A DNA stretch of 64,000 bases, taken from positions 1-64,000 of the forward strand of contig CAVQLK010000007.1 in NCBI GenBank assembly GCA_963713355.1, given 5' to 3'. Below, piece by piece: positions 34,043 through 42,972 of the stretch. The notes under the pieces are model-generated. The model did no database searches and was not told the DNA's origin. It saw only the letters and a list, made by a program, of their open reading frames with translations. Source of the stretch: FEN-1219 sp963713355. GTDB taxonomy: Bacteria; Pseudomonadota; Gammaproteobacteria; Steroidobacterales; Rariloculaceae. The translations under genes and the position numbers were made by a program. Every line of letters starts with the position of its first letter. Within the stretch, counting starts at the first letter, position 1.

Positions 34043-35048
34043 AGCACCGAAGACCGCGCCGTCGCTGACGGTCGTCCTGACTCCGGACGATCCGCGCCGG
34101 CTGGCGCGCGTTGGGGGTCAGTTCGACGAGCACCTGCGCCAGATCGAGCGGCAGCTCGGCATCCGCATCAACAGCCGCGGCAACCGCTTCGAGCTGTTGG
34201 GGGCCGACTCAGCCGCGGAGCGCGGCCGGCGCGTGCTCGAGGATCTGTTCGACCTCGCGGAAACCGAGGAGCTCGATCCCGAGCGCGTGCACCTGGCGCT
34301 CGCCGAGCACATGCGGGCGGACGCCACCGACGACGGCGCCGAAGGCGGCCTCGTCATCAATACGCGCCGCCGCGCCGTGCGCGCGCGCGGCGCACATCAG
34401 ATCGAGTACACGAAGGCGATGCGCGAAAGCGACCTCACGTTCGGCATCGGGCCTGCGGGCACCGGCAAGACGTATCTCGCCGTCGCCGCCGCCGTCGAGG
34501 CGCTCGCGAGCGATGCCGTGCGCCGTATCGTGCTCGTGCGGCCGGCCGTCGAGGCCGGCGAGCGGCTCGGGTTCTTGCCGGGCGATCTCACGCAGAAGAT
34601 CGATCCGTACCTGCGCCCGATGTACGACGCGCTCTACGAGATGATGGGCTTCGACAAGGTCGGCCGGCTCATCGAACGCCACGTCATCGAGATCGCGCCG
34701 CTCGCGTTCATGCGCGGGCGAACACTGAACGAATCGTTCGTGATTCTCGACGAGGCGCAGAACACGACGCCGGAGCAAATGAAGATGTTCCTTACGCGCA
34801 TCGGCTTCGGCTCGCGCGCCGTCGTGACGGGCGACATCACGCAGACCGACTTGCCGCGCGGCAAGGAATCGGGGCTCAAGCAGGTCGGACGCATACTGGA
34901 CGGCGTCGCCGGGATCGCGTTCATTCATTTCGGCGCCGAGGACGTCGTGCGTCATCCGCTCGTGCAGCGGATCGTATCGGCTTATGCGCGCGAGGAAAGC
35001 ACGGAGCGTCCGCAGCAATATCGGGAAGAGCACCGAGAGCCGGAATGA
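34011..35048 (+). CDS. ybeZ: PhoH-like ATPase YbeZ
   Basis: A 345-residue PhoH-family P-loop ATPase, thought to act with YbeY in rRNA/ribosome metabolism. Walker A is GIGPAGTGKTYLAVAAAV near residue 147 and Walker B is ESFVILDEAQNTTPEQMKMF near 240. TGDITQTDLPRGKESGLKQV and the GIAFIHFGAEDVVRHPLVQR end are family hallmarks. The TTG start at 34011 lies inside the end of miaB, giving a 32-nt overlap. Later starts would lose conserved N-terminal residues only slightly, so the exact start is uncertain. The order miaB-ybeZ-ybeY-corC-lnt is the standard gammaproteobacterial operon. Confidence 0.94.
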   Translation: MPARRINPLPEAPKTAPSLTVVLTPDDPRRLARVGGQFDEHLRQIERQLGIRINSRGNRFELLGADSAAERGRRVLEDLFDLAETEELDPERVHLALAEHMRADATDDGAEGGLVINTRRRAVRARGAHQIEYTKAMRESDLTFGIGPAGTGKTYLAVAAAVEALASDAVRRIVLVRPAVEAGERLGFLPGDLTQKIDPYLRPMYDALYEMMGFDKVGRLIERHVIEIAPLAFMRGRTLNESFVILDEAQNTTPEQMKMFLTRIGFGSRAVVTGDITQTDLPRGKESGLKQVGRILDGVAGIAFIHFGAEDVVRHPLVQRIVSAYAREESTERPQQYREEHREPE

Positions 35049-35533
35049 CGCGCCGCGCGCGCGCCGTCGTCGTGACCGTGCAGAGCGCGAGCTGCACTGC
35101 CGGTGTGCCGGCGCGCAAGGAGCTCGAGCGCTGGGCGCGTAGCGCGCTCGCGGCCGAGGTGCGCGGAGAGCTGACGCTGCGGATCGTCGATGAAGGAGAG
35201 AGCGCAGATTTGAACTTGCGCTACCGCCGCAAGAAGGGCGCCACGAACGTGCTGTCGTTCCCTGCACGGGGAGCCGAGGCGCCGTCGGCCGCGGCGGCAG
35301 CCGGAGAGTTGTTACCGTTTGGGGACGTCGTGATCTGCGCCCCCGTCGTCGAGCGCGAGGCGCGTGAGCAAGGTAAGACGCCGGCGGCGCATTGGGCGCA
35401 CATGGTTGTCCATGGGGCGCTGCATTTGCAGGGCTACGACCACGAAAACATGCATGACGCAAGTATCATGGAGGCTCGCGAGAGAGCGCTCCTGGCCGAA
35501 CTGGGCTTTCCCGATCCCTATTCTATAAAATAG
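35045..35533 (+). CDS. ybeY: endoribonuclease YbeY
   Basis: A 162-residue YbeY protein, a zinc-dependent endoribonuclease needed for 16S rRNA 3'-end maturation and ribosome quality control. The signature HGALHLQGYDHENMHD near residues 122-137 supplies the three zinc-binding histidines. Upstream are LRIVDEGESADLNLRYRRKK and GATNVLSFPA, also conserved. The ATG at 35045 overlaps the ybeZ stop by four bases (ATGA), so translation is coupled. The N-terminal ~30 residues are less conserved. An inserted alanine-rich loop (SAAAAAGELL) precedes the GDVVICAP strand. Confidence 0.95.
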   Translation: MTRRARAVVVTVQSASCTAGVPARKELERWARSALAAEVRGELTLRIVDEGESADLNLRYRRKKGATNVLSFPARGAEAPSAAAAAGELLPFGDVVICAPVVEREAREQGKTPAAHWAHMVVHGALHLQGYDHENMHDASIMEARERALLAELGFPDPYSIK

Positions 35534-35538
35534 TTTCA

Positions 35539-36396
35539 ATGTCGGACGATACTCACCCTAGTGGCGACACCGGCGTATCCGGATGGTGGCAGCGGCTCGT
35601 TCAAGGCCGCGCCGGCGATCTTAAAACCCGCGACGAGATAGCCGAGTTCCTCGAAGGATTCCTCGAGCGCGGCGTCATCGGCGCCGACGAGTTCGCGATG
35701 CTGCAAGGCGTGCTCGAGGTCGCGGACACGCAAGTACGCGACATCATGGTTCCGCGCAGCCAGATGGTCGTCGTCGCGAAAGATCAAACGCCGGAAGAGG
35801 TGCTGAAGGTCATCGCGGACTCGAACCATTCGCGCTTCCCCGTGATCGCCGATGACAAGGACGAGGTCGTCGGCATCGTGCTCGCGAAAGACTTGCTGAA
35901 ACACTTCATCGCGAACAAAGTGCCGTTCGACTTGCAGAGTTTCCTGCGCCCGGCTGCGTTCATCCCCGAGAGCAAGCGGCTGAACACGCTGCTGACGGAG
36001 TTTCGCGAGGGCCGCAATCACATGGCGATCGTCGTCGACGAGTACGGCGGCGTGTCGGGTCTAGCGACGATCGAGGACGTGCTCGAGCAGATCGTCGGGG
36101 AGATCGACGACGAGCTCGATCCCGAGGAAGCGTCGTCGATTCAGCCGCAAGACGGCGGCAAGTACGCGGTCATGGCGTTGACGCGCGTCGACGAGTTCAA
36201 CGAGTTCTTCAACACGGAGCTGTCGGACGCCGATTACGACACCGTCGGCGGTCTCGTCATGCACCAGCTCGGGCGCTTGCCGCGCCGCGGGGAAACGCTC
36301 GACTTCGCGGGCCTGCGCTTCAAGGTGCTGCGCGGCGACCGCCGCCGCCTGCATACGCTAGAAGTCTCGCGTTTGCCGCAGGCGCAGGCCGAGTAG
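35539..36396 (+). CDS. corC: CorC-type CBS-pair protein (magnesium/cobalt efflux-associated)
   Basis: A 285-residue soluble CorC: a CBS pair followed by a CorC/HlyC domain, without the membrane CNNM part. CBS 1 begins at ADTQVRDIMVPRSQMVVVAK near residue 65. CBS 2 has NHMAIVVDEYGGVSGLATIE near 155 with the conserved DEYGG. The C-terminal CorC_HlyC domain includes DYDTVGGLVMHQLGRLPRRG. CorC is associated with Mg/Co resistance, and the CBS pair is thought to bind adenosine nucleotides. It starts 5 nt after ybeY and ends 4 nt before lnt. Confidence 0.94.
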   Translation: MSDDTHPSGDTGVSGWWQRLVQGRAGDLKTRDEIAEFLEGFLERGVIGADEFAMLQGVLEVADTQVRDIMVPRSQMVVVAKDQTPEEVLKVIADSNHSRFPVIADDKDEVVGIVLAKDLLKHFIANKVPFDLQSFLRPAAFIPESKRLNTLLTEFREGRNHMAIVVDEYGGVSGLATIEDVLEQIVGEIDDELDPEEASSIQPQDGGKYAVMALTRVDEFNEFFNTELSDADYDTVGGLVMHQLGRLPRRGETLDFAGLRFKVLRGDRRRLHTLEVSRLPQAQAE

Positions 36397-36400
36397 CCGC

Positions 36401-37903
36401 TTGAATCGCGTTCGCGCGCACTACCTGCTCGCCGTTGCCGCGGGCGCGGCGTTGCCGCTCGCGTTCGCGCCGTTCCACCAGTTCTGGCTCGCGCCCTTGT
36501 CTTACGCCGCGTTGCTCTATGTGTGGGGCGATGCGACGCCGCGGCGCGCGCTCGGCTTAGGTGTAGCGTTCGGCTGCGCGAGCTTCGGCTTCGGTACGTA
36601 CTGGACTTTCATTGCCGTGCGCATCATCGGCGGCGCGCCGATCGCGATCGCGCTGTTCCTGATGATCGGCCTCACGATGGTGCTCGCAGGCTTCGTCGCC
36701 ACGGCAGGCTGGGCGGCGGCGCGCTGGTTTCGAACGCGCGGCGCCGTCGCATGGCTCGTGACGCTGCCGGCGGTGTTCGTGCTCGCGGAATGGCTGCGCG
36801 GCTGGCTGTTCACGGGCTTCGGCTGGCTCGCGGCCGGCTACAGCCAGACGGACTCGTGGCTCATGGGCTACGCGCCGCTCGGCGGCATTCTCGCGATCAG
36901 CCTGGCCGTCGTCGTGACGTCGGGCGCGCTGTTGACGCTGGCGCTCGGAACGCTGCGCGAGCGCACCGCGGCCGGGGCCGTGCTGATTGCCGTTTGGGCC
37001 GGTGGGCTCGCCGCGGGCACGCCGTCATATACGCAGCCCAAGGCGCGCGCGCTCGACGTCGCGCTCGCGCAGGGCAACATCGCGCAGGACACGAAGTATC
37101 TGCCCGAGCAGTTGCCCGCGATGATGGCACTCTACGCGGAGCTCACGCGGCAGGGCGCCGGCGCGGATCTCATCATCTGGCCCGAAGCCGCGATCCCGAC
37201 GTATCTCGATTACGTCGAGCAATACTTGGATACGGTCCGGCGAGACGCGGCCGAGCGCGGCGGCACAGTCGTGCTTGGCATTCTGCAGCCCGCGCCCGGG
37301 GCCAAATCGATCGAGGAGTTCCAGAACATCTTGATCGCGCTGACCGAGGAGCCGCAGATCTACGTGAAGCGGCATCTGGTGCCGTTCGGCGAGTTCTATC
37401 CGGTGCCGGGCTTCATCCGCGACTGGATGCGGCTCATGAACCTGCCGACCGGAGACGCGATCCCGGGAGCAGCCGACCAGCCTCCGCTCGAAGTCGCCGA
37501 CGAGAAGCTCGCTATCACGATCTGCTACGAGGACGTGTTCGGCGCGGAGCAACTGCAGTATCTCGCGGAGGCCACGTTGCTCGTCAACGTCAGCAACGAT
37601 GCGTGGTTCGGCGACTCGATCGCACCGCATCAGCACCTGCAGATCGCACGCGTGCGCGCGGCCGAGGCCGGGCGCTATCTGCTGCGAGCGACGAACACGG
37701 GCGTCACGGCCGTTATCGACCCGCAAGGCCGCATCGTCGACTCGTTGCCGCAGTTTCGCGTCGGCGTGCTGAAGGCGACAGTGCGCGGCTTCACGGGCAG
37801 CACGCCGTATGCCCGCGTCGGCAATTATCTCGTCGTCATCTTCGCGCTTGCGGCGCTCGTTGCAGTCTATGCTCCGGCGCTCGCGGGCCGAGCGCGCGGC
37901 TGA
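36401..37903 (+). CDS. lnt: apolipoprotein N-acyltransferase Lnt
   Basis: Lnt performs the last step of lipoprotein maturation, N-acylating the lipidated Cys, in the inner membrane. The 500-residue protein begins at a TTG (36401) and has about six N-terminal helices, including LPLAFAPFHQFWLAPLSYAA and LNAEW-like LAEWLRGWLFTGFGWLAAGY. It is followed by a periplasmic nitrilase-like domain. The catalytic triad is visible as E in IIWPEAAIPTYL, K in YVKRHLVPFGEFYPVPG, and C in ITICYEDVFGAEQL. NVSNDAWFGDSIAPHQHLQI is also conserved. The last helix is near the C-terminus. The 3' end overlaps the convergent glycosyltransferase gene by 37 nt. Confidence 0.96.
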   Translation: MNRVRAHYLLAVAAGAALPLAFAPFHQFWLAPLSYAALLYVWGDATPRRALGLGVAFGCASFGFGTYWTFIAVRIIGGAPIAIALFLMIGLTMVLAGFVATAGWAAARWFRTRGAVAWLVTLPAVFVLAEWLRGWLFTGFGWLAAGYSQTDSWLMGYAPLGGILAISLAVVVTSGALLTLALGTLRERTAAGAVLIAVWAGGLAAGTPSYTQPKARALDVALAQGNIAQDTKYLPEQLPAMMALYAELTRQGAGADLIIWPEAAIPTYLDYVEQYLDTVRRDAAERGGTVVLGILQPAPGAKSIEEFQNILIALTEEPQIYVKRHLVPFGEFYPVPGFIRDWMRLMNLPTGDAIPGAADQPPLEVADEKLAITICYEDVFGAEQLQYLAEATLLVNVSNDAWFGDSIAPHQHLQIARVRAAEAGRYLLRATNTGVTAVIDPQGRIVDSLPQFRVGVLKATVRGFTGSTPYARVGNYLVVIFALAALVAVYAPALAGRARG

Positions 37904-39162
37904 ACGAGTAACCGCTCGATGACGGCGACGGCGGCCTCGGCACCGCGCTCCTGGCGAACGACGAGCGACACCGCGGCCGCACGCTCGCGGTAGCGAGGCT
38001 CGTCGAGCAGCGCGCGCAGCTCGCGCGCGACGCGCTCGGCGCGGTACTCGCTCGGAAACACGGTGCGCGCAACTCCGAGCTTGCGGACGCGGCGCGCGTT
38101 GTCGAACTGATCGTGGCCGTGCGGAACGAGCAGCGTTGGGCGGCCGCTGTGCAGCGCTTGCGCCGTCGTGCCGGCGCCGCACTGATGCACGACTGCGCTC
38201 GCGCGCGGAAACAGCAGCTGGTGCGGCGCGCGATCCACGAGCAGCACGCTCGGGGGCACGCCGTCGGGTCGGTTTTGCGCGAAGCCGCCCGTCAACATGA
38301 CGGCGCGCACGCCCAGTTGCGCCGCTGCGGCCGCGCTTTCCCGGTAGAAGCCACCGGCTGCGCCGACGGCCGACGTGCCGAGCGTGAACACGACGGGCGG
38401 CTCGCCGGCCGCAAGGAAATTTTCGAGCTTGGGCTCGAGCGGCACGGATTCGTTGTAGAAGACCGTCCCCGTCGTCGTGACGCTCGGCGGCCAATCGGGC
38501 TGCGGTAGCCCGAGCACGCGCGAGTACAGCGCGAGCGTGCCGTGCGGGGAGAACTGGCCCTCGAAGATCGGATCGGCGCTGCGCGGCAGGCCGAGCTTGG
38601 AGCGCAACGCCTGGACGGGCTCGCCCCAGTCACGAGTCATGCGGCGTGCGAACGGCAAGAGTCGGCGCACGAGCCACGTGCCGATGAGCGGCAGATCGTT
38701 TGCGCGCGGCAGCACCGGCAGCACGGGCGGATCGTGCTTCGAGAAGAACAGCATCGGCGCAAGCACCGTCGATAGCCACGGCAGGCGCGCGTGCTCGGCG
38801 ACGATGGGCGCCGCATACGTGATCGGATGCGAGAGCAGCAGGTCGGCGCCCGCCACGGCGCGCTCGAGCTGCTCGTAGGACTCCTCGAGCTTCGGCATCA
38901 GCAGCTCTTTGATGATGACGCCGCTGCCCTTGACGGGATCCATGACGCGCTCGTAGAGCTCGCGAGCGTTCGGCGCGCCCGGATCGATGTCGGGGCCGAT
39001 CTCCGCGAACTCGATGCCTTCGCGCTCGACGTTTGTGCGATAGCTCGGGATCGTGGCGACGACGGCGTCGTGCCCGTGCTGCTTCAGCGCGAGCGCAAGC
39101 CCGATGTACGGGAAGAGATCGCCGTGCGATCCCCAGCACGCAATGACGATGCGCTTCGGCAT
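37867..39162 (-). CDS. GT1-family glycosyltransferase (UDP-glucosyl/macrolide-type)
   Basis: A 431-residue glycosyltransferase of the GT-B fold, starting at ATG 39162 (MPKRIVIACWGSHGDLFPYI). The N-terminal GSHGDLFPYIGLALALKQHG pattern and the C-terminal nucleotide-sugar site HQCGAGTTAQALHSGRPTLL, then VPHGHDQFDNARRV, are typical of family GT1 (MGT, UgtP-like, sterol glucosyltransferases). The acceptor and sugar cannot be told. It starts 8 nt after leuS, so it is co-transcribed with that gene, an unusual partner. Its end overlaps lnt on the opposite strand. The C-terminus is a basic, proline/alanine-rich tail. Confidence 0.88.
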   Translation of the reverse strand: MPKRIVIACWGSHGDLFPYIGLALALKQHGHDAVVATIPSYRTNVEREGIEFAEIGPDIDPGAPNARELYERVMDPVKGSGVIIKELLMPKLEESYEQLERAVAGADLLLSHPITYAAPIVAEHARLPWLSTVLAPMLFFSKHDPPVLPVLPRANDLPLIGTWLVRRLLPFARRMTRDWGEPVQALRSKLGLPRSADPIFEGQFSPHGTLALYSRVLGLPQPDWPPSVTTTGTVFYNESVPLEPKLENFLAAGEPPVVFTLGTSAVGAAGGFYRESAAAAAQLGVRAVMLTGGFAQNRPDGVPPSVLLVDRAPHQLLFPRASAVVHQCGAGTTAQALHSGRPTLLVPHGHDQFDNARRVRKLGVARTVFPSEYRAERVARELRALLDEPRYRERAAAVSLVVRQERGAEAAVAVIERLLVQPRARPASAGA

Positions 39163-39170
39163 CAGCGGCG

Positions 39171-41738
39171 TCAGCCGCCGACGACGAAGTTCACGATGCG
39201 GCCGGGCACGTAGATCGCGCGCTTTACGTTCTGGCCCGCGAGATGCTTGCCGACGTTCGAGTCGGCCTTCGCGATCTCGATGACTTCGCTTTCCGGCGCT
39301 TCCGCGGGCACCGAGATCTTGCCGCGGACCTTGCCGTTGACCTGCACGGGGATTTCGAGCACGTCGGCCTTGAGCAGCGCGGGATCGGCGGCCGGCCACG
39401 CATGATAAGCCAGCGATTGCGCGTGGCCGAGGCGCTGCCAGAGCTCCTCGGCGAGATGGGGCGCCAGCGGCGCCAGCAGCAGCACGAGGGTCTCGGCCGA
39501 TGCGCGCGGCACGTGCGGCCATTTGTACATTGCGTTCGTGAGCTCCATGAGCGCCGAAATCGCCGTGTTGAAGCGCATCGCCTCGATGTCTTCGGTGACT
39601 TTCGCAATCGCTTGGTGCACGGCGCGCTGCTGCTCGCGCGTAGGCGCCGCGTCGGCGGGCGCCGGTGCATTGCCGCCGTCGTCGGTCTCGCTGCCGGCCA
39701 CGAGCCGCCAGACGCGGTTCAGGAACCGGTGGGTACCCTCGACACCGCGTGTGTTCCACGGCTTCACTTGCTCGAGCGGCCCCAAGAACATTTCGTAGAG
39801 CCGAAACGCATCGGCGCCGTGCCGCGCGACGATCTCGTCGGGATTGACGACGTTGCCACGGCTCTTGCTCATCTTGTACGCGCGGGCTTCGACCGTGACG
39901 CTGGGATTGTCGCGCAGCACGAACCGCTCGCCTTGCTTCTCGACGCGCTCCTCGGCGACGCGCTCGCCGTTCACGGTGAATTCGAGCTCGCCGAGGATCA
40001 TTCCTTGGTGCACGAGCTTCAAGAACGGCTCCGGCGTCGACACGATGCCCGCGTCATACAGCGCCTTGTGCCAGAAGCGCGCGTACAGGAGGTGCAGCAC
40101 GGCGTGCTCGGAGCCGCCGACGTACAGATCGACGGGCAGCCAGTACTTCTCGAGCTCGGGATCGACGAGCTCGTCGCCGTTCGTCGGATCGACGAAACGC
40201 AAGTAGTACCAACACGAGCCCGCCCATTGCGGCATCGTGTTCGTCTCGCGGCGCGCCTTCTTGCCCGTTGCAGCGTCGACGGTCTCGAGCCACGCGCCGG
40301 CCGCCGCGAGCGGGCCTTCCGGCGAGCCGCTCGGCCTGAACTCCGCGAGCTCGGGAAGCAGCACGGGTAGCTCGGAGTCGCCGACGGTTTTCGGCTTACC
40401 GTCGACGAACACGATCGGAAACGGCTCGCCCCAGTAACGTTGCCGCGAGAACAGCCAGTCGCGCAGCTTGTAATTGACGCGGCGCTGGCCTTTGCCCTCG
40501 CGCTCGAGCCACTCGATCATCGCGGCCTTGGCCTGCTCGACATTCTTGCCGTTCAGGAAGCCACTGTTGATCGCGATGCCGTCGCCGAGCCAGGCGCTCT
40601 TGCCGTCGAAGTCGGGCGGCGGCTCCACGGTGCGAATGACCGGTAAGCCGAATTTTTCGGCGAACTCGAAGTCGCGCTGATCTTGCGCCGGCACGGCCAT
40701 GATCGCGCCCGTGCCGTAACCCGCGAGCACGTAGTCGGCAATCCAGATCGGGATCTTGCCGCCCGTCGCCGGGTTCACGGCATAGGCGCCCGTGAACACC
40801 CCTGTCTTGTCCTTTTGCAGGTCGGTGCGCTCGCGCTCGCTCTTGCGCGACGCCGCGTCGCGATACGCTTCGACGGCGGCGCGGTGCTCCGCCGTCGTCA
40901 GCTTCGTCACGAGCTCGTGCTCGGGCGCGAGCACCATGTACGTCGCGCCGAACAGCGTGTCGGGCCGCGTCGTGAATACGCGCAGCGTGACGGTGGCGCT
41001 GCGATCAGCTCCGGGGCCGCCGGCATCGACGACGAAGTCGATCTCCGCGCCTTCGCTCCTGCCGATCCAGTTGCGCTGCATCTCCTTCGTGCTGCTCGGC
41101 CAGTCGAGACCGTCGAGGCCCGCGAGCAACGCGTCGGCGTACTCCGTGATCTTCAGCACCCATTGGCGCAGGGGCCGGCGCACGCAGTCGAAGCCGCCGA
41201 CCTCTGATTTGCCGTCGATGACCTCTTCGTTCGCGAGCGTCGTGCCGAGCTCGGGGCACCACCAGACGGGCAGCTCCTCTTGATAGGCCAAGCCGCGCTC
41301 GAAGAGCTGTTTGAAGATCCACTGCGTCCACTTGTAGTAAGCGGGGTCCGTCGTGTTGACCTCGCGTTGCCAGTCGTACGAGAAACCGAGCGCTTTGAGC
41401 TGCTCGCGGAAGCGCTTGATGTTGCGCTCCGTCGTGACGCGTGGATGCGTGCCCGTCTTGATCGCGTATTGCTCGGCCGGCAGGCCGAACGCGTCCCAGC
41501 CCATCGGGTGCAGCACGTTGAAGCCGCGCATGCGCTTGTAGCGCGCGATGATGTCCGACGCCGTATAGCCTTCGGGATGGCCGACATGCAGGCCATCGCC
41601 GGAGGGATACGGAAACATGTCGAGCACGTAGTACTTGGGTCTAGACGTGTCGACTTTTTCCGGCACGCGAAACGTGGCCTGGCTTTCCCAGTGGGCTTGC
41701 CATTTCGCCTCGATTTGCTTGAACGGGTAAGCGGCCAT
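39171..41738 (-). CDS. leuS: leucyl-tRNA synthetase LeuS
   Basis: LeuS charges tRNA-Leu and edits mischarged tRNA. The 855-residue length is normal. Class I signatures are MFPYPSGDGLHVGHPEGYTA (HIGH as HVGH) near residue 45 and KMSKSRGNVVNPDEIVARHG near 605. The CP1 editing domain includes TRPDTLFGATYMVLAPEH. The C-terminal anticodon-binding part has LAPLAPHLAEELWQRLG, and the end VQVNGKVRGKISVPAEA is the usual LeuS tail. It is transcribed away from lptE, with 35 bp between the start codons. In E. coli leuS and lptE are co-directional, so an inversion involving leuS and the glycosyltransferase separates them here. Confidence 0.98.
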   Translation of the reverse strand: MAAYPFKQIEAKWQAHWESQATFRVPEKVDTSRPKYYVLDMFPYPSGDGLHVGHPEGYTASDIIARYKRMRGFNVLHPMGWDAFGLPAEQYAIKTGTHPRVTTERNIKRFREQLKALGFSYDWQREVNTTDPAYYKWTQWIFKQLFERGLAYQEELPVWWCPELGTTLANEEVIDGKSEVGGFDCVRRPLRQWVLKITEYADALLAGLDGLDWPSSTKEMQRNWIGRSEGAEIDFVVDAGGPGADRSATVTLRVFTTRPDTLFGATYMVLAPEHELVTKLTTAEHRAAVEAYRDAASRKSERERTDLQKDKTGVFTGAYAVNPATGGKIPIWIADYVLAGYGTGAIMAVPAQDQRDFEFAEKFGLPVIRTVEPPPDFDGKSAWLGDGIAINSGFLNGKNVEQAKAAMIEWLEREGKGQRRVNYKLRDWLFSRQRYWGEPFPIVFVDGKPKTVGDSELPVLLPELAEFRPSGSPEGPLAAAGAWLETVDAATGKKARRETNTMPQWAGSCWYYLRFVDPTNGDELVDPELEKYWLPVDLYVGGSEHAVLHLLYARFWHKALYDAGIVSTPEPFLKLVHQGMILGELEFTVNGERVAEERVEKQGERFVLRDNPSVTVEARAYKMSKSRGNVVNPDEIVARHGADAFRLYEMFLGPLEQVKPWNTRGVEGTHRFLNRVWRLVAGSETDDGGNAPAPADAAPTREQQRAVHQAIAKVTEDIEAMRFNTAISALMELTNAMYKWPHVPRASAETLVLLLAPLAPHLAEELWQRLGHAQSLAYHAWPAADPALLKADVLEIPVQVNGKVRGKISVPAEAPESEVIEIAKADSNVGKHLAGQNVKRAIYVPGRIVNFVVGG

Positions 41739-41773
41739 GACGCGGTGTAAGCTACTCGTCGCGGTATTCTGCC

Positions 41774-42340
41774 ATGAGCCCCAAACGCGTGCCTCGGATG
41801 CAACAGTTAGTCCGTTTTAGCGGCGCCAGCGGTCGCGCGCGCGCATCGCTTGCGACCGCGCTCGTGCTGGCCTTGGCCGGCTGCGGGTTTCACCTGCAAG
41901 GGGCGGGCACGTTGCCCGTCGAGATGGCGCGGACGTTCGTCGACACTGACCGCCCGCACACGGAGTTCCTGCAATCGTTGACGGACGTCTTGCGGCAACG
42001 CGGCGCCGAGGTGCTCGAGGCGCCGGCCGATGGCGCCGCCGTGCTCGACATCAGCTCCGACGAGACGGGCCAGCGCGTGCTCTCCGTATCCGCGCGCAAC
42101 ATCCCGCGCGAGTACGAGGTCTATTACGCCGTCACGTTCTCGCTGCGCGCGGGGACCGAGACGTTGATCGCCAACGAGTCGCTCGTCGTGACGCGGTCTT
42201 ATACCTACGACGAGACGGAAGTTCTCGCGAAGGCCGCCGAAGAGCAGATCCTGCGCGAGGCGCTGGCCACCGATCTCGCGCGGCGCGTGTTGCAGCGCAT
42301 CCAATCGCTCGGCGCGACAGCGGCCTTGCCGCCGCGCTGA
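41774..42340 (+). CDS. lptE: LPS-assembly lipoprotein LptE
   Basis: LptE is the outer-membrane lipoprotein that plugs LptD and helps insert LPS into the outer leaflet. The 188-residue protein has a signal peptide with lipobox LALAGC (Cys at about residue 37), followed immediately by GFHLQG, the typical LptE start of the mature protein. Further conserved parts are SVSARNIPREYEVYYAVTFS and a C-terminal helix (ATDLARRVLQRIQSL). The N-terminal region before the signal is longer than usual, and a later ATG (codon 9) is possible. In many relatives holA follows directly. Here 3.8 kb of other genes intervene. Confidence 0.93.
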   Translation: MSPKRVPRMQQLVRFSGASGRARASLATALVLALAGCGFHLQGAGTLPVEMARTFVDTDRPHTEFLQSLTDVLRQRGAEVLEAPADGAAVLDISSDETGQRVLSVSARNIPREYEVYYAVTFSLRAGTETLIANESLVVTRSYTYDETEVLAKAAEEQILREALATDLARRVLQRIQSLGATAALPPR

Positions 42341-42346
42341 GGTCTC

Positions 42347-42877
42347 GTGTCCACTTCCGCCGCGCTTCGTCCCGCTGCTGCCGTCGTCGTGCTCGCAGAC
42401 CTCGATCGCGCGGACGTCGCGCAGCTTTTGGCGTGCTACGGCGCGCGGCTCATCGAGCTCTCGCGGCACGAGTCGATTCCGGGCTCGTACTGGGGCGATT
42501 CGGAAGCGGGCCTCGTCGGCAACGCCGTGTACGTGCGCGCGGACACTCCGGCGCACTCGCTGCTGCACGAGCTCTGCCACTACATTTGCATGGACGAAAG
42601 GCGCCGAACCTCGCTCGCGACGGATGCTGGCGGAAGCGACGACGAAGAGAGTGCCGTTTGCTATTTGCAAGTGCTGCTCGCGCAACTCTTGCGCGGCTTC
42701 GGCGTCGAGCGCTGTCTTCGCGACATGGACGCGTGGGGTTACAGCTTTCGGGAAGGTTCGGCGCGCGCGTGGTTCCTTGGCGACGGAGCGCACGCGCGCG
42801 ACTGGTTGCTCGCACACGGTCTCATCGACGCGCAGCGAGAACCGATCAGCAGGTTACGAGCGACTTCGCGCGACTAG
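42347..42877 (+). CDS. small cytoplasmic protein with HExxH zinc-peptidase motif
   Basis: A 176-residue protein starting at GTG 42347, six bases after lptE. It has no signal peptide. Residues 70-76 read LLHELCHYICM, containing HELCH (HExxH), the zinc-binding and catalytic motif of many metallopeptidases. About 25 residues later, DDEESAVCYLQVLLAQ provides a Glu that could be the third ligand, as in gluzincins. The rest (VAQLLACYGARLIELSRHES and the C-terminal GAHARDWLLAHGLID) does not match a family I can name. Its close spacing to lptE suggests the same transcript. Peptidase activity is a hypothesis; the fold may instead be a degenerate relative. Confidence 0.6.
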   Translation: MSTSAALRPAAAVVVLADLDRADVAQLLACYGARLIELSRHESIPGSYWGDSEAGLVGNAVYVRADTPAHSLLHELCHYICMDERRRTSLATDAGGSDDEESAVCYLQVLLAQLLRGFGVERCLRDMDAWGYSFREGSARAWFLGDGAHARDWLLAHGLIDAQREPISRLRATSRD

Positions 42878-42937
42878 ATTACGAAACGGTGACAAGTGCG
42901 CGCCGCTGCGCGGCTGTTCGAGCGCGTTTCGTTTCCC

Positions 42938-42943
42938 TATAAT
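42938..42943 (+). promoter_or_regulatory. possible -10 box
   Basis: TATAAT, the exact sigma-70 -10 consensus, stands 29 bases before the ATG of the small ORF at 42973. The -35 region, about 17 bases upstream (around TTCGAG), is poor. It could drive the small ORF or a short RNA. Confidence 0.35.
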
Positions 42944-42972
42944 TTGCGCTCACAACTACAACGAGAGCGCGC

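Noticed and set aside
35401..35425. CTGCATTTGCAGGG in ybeY as another copy of the palindromic element
   Set aside because: Only about 10 bases match. They encode the conserved HLQGYDH of YbeY and there is no stem.
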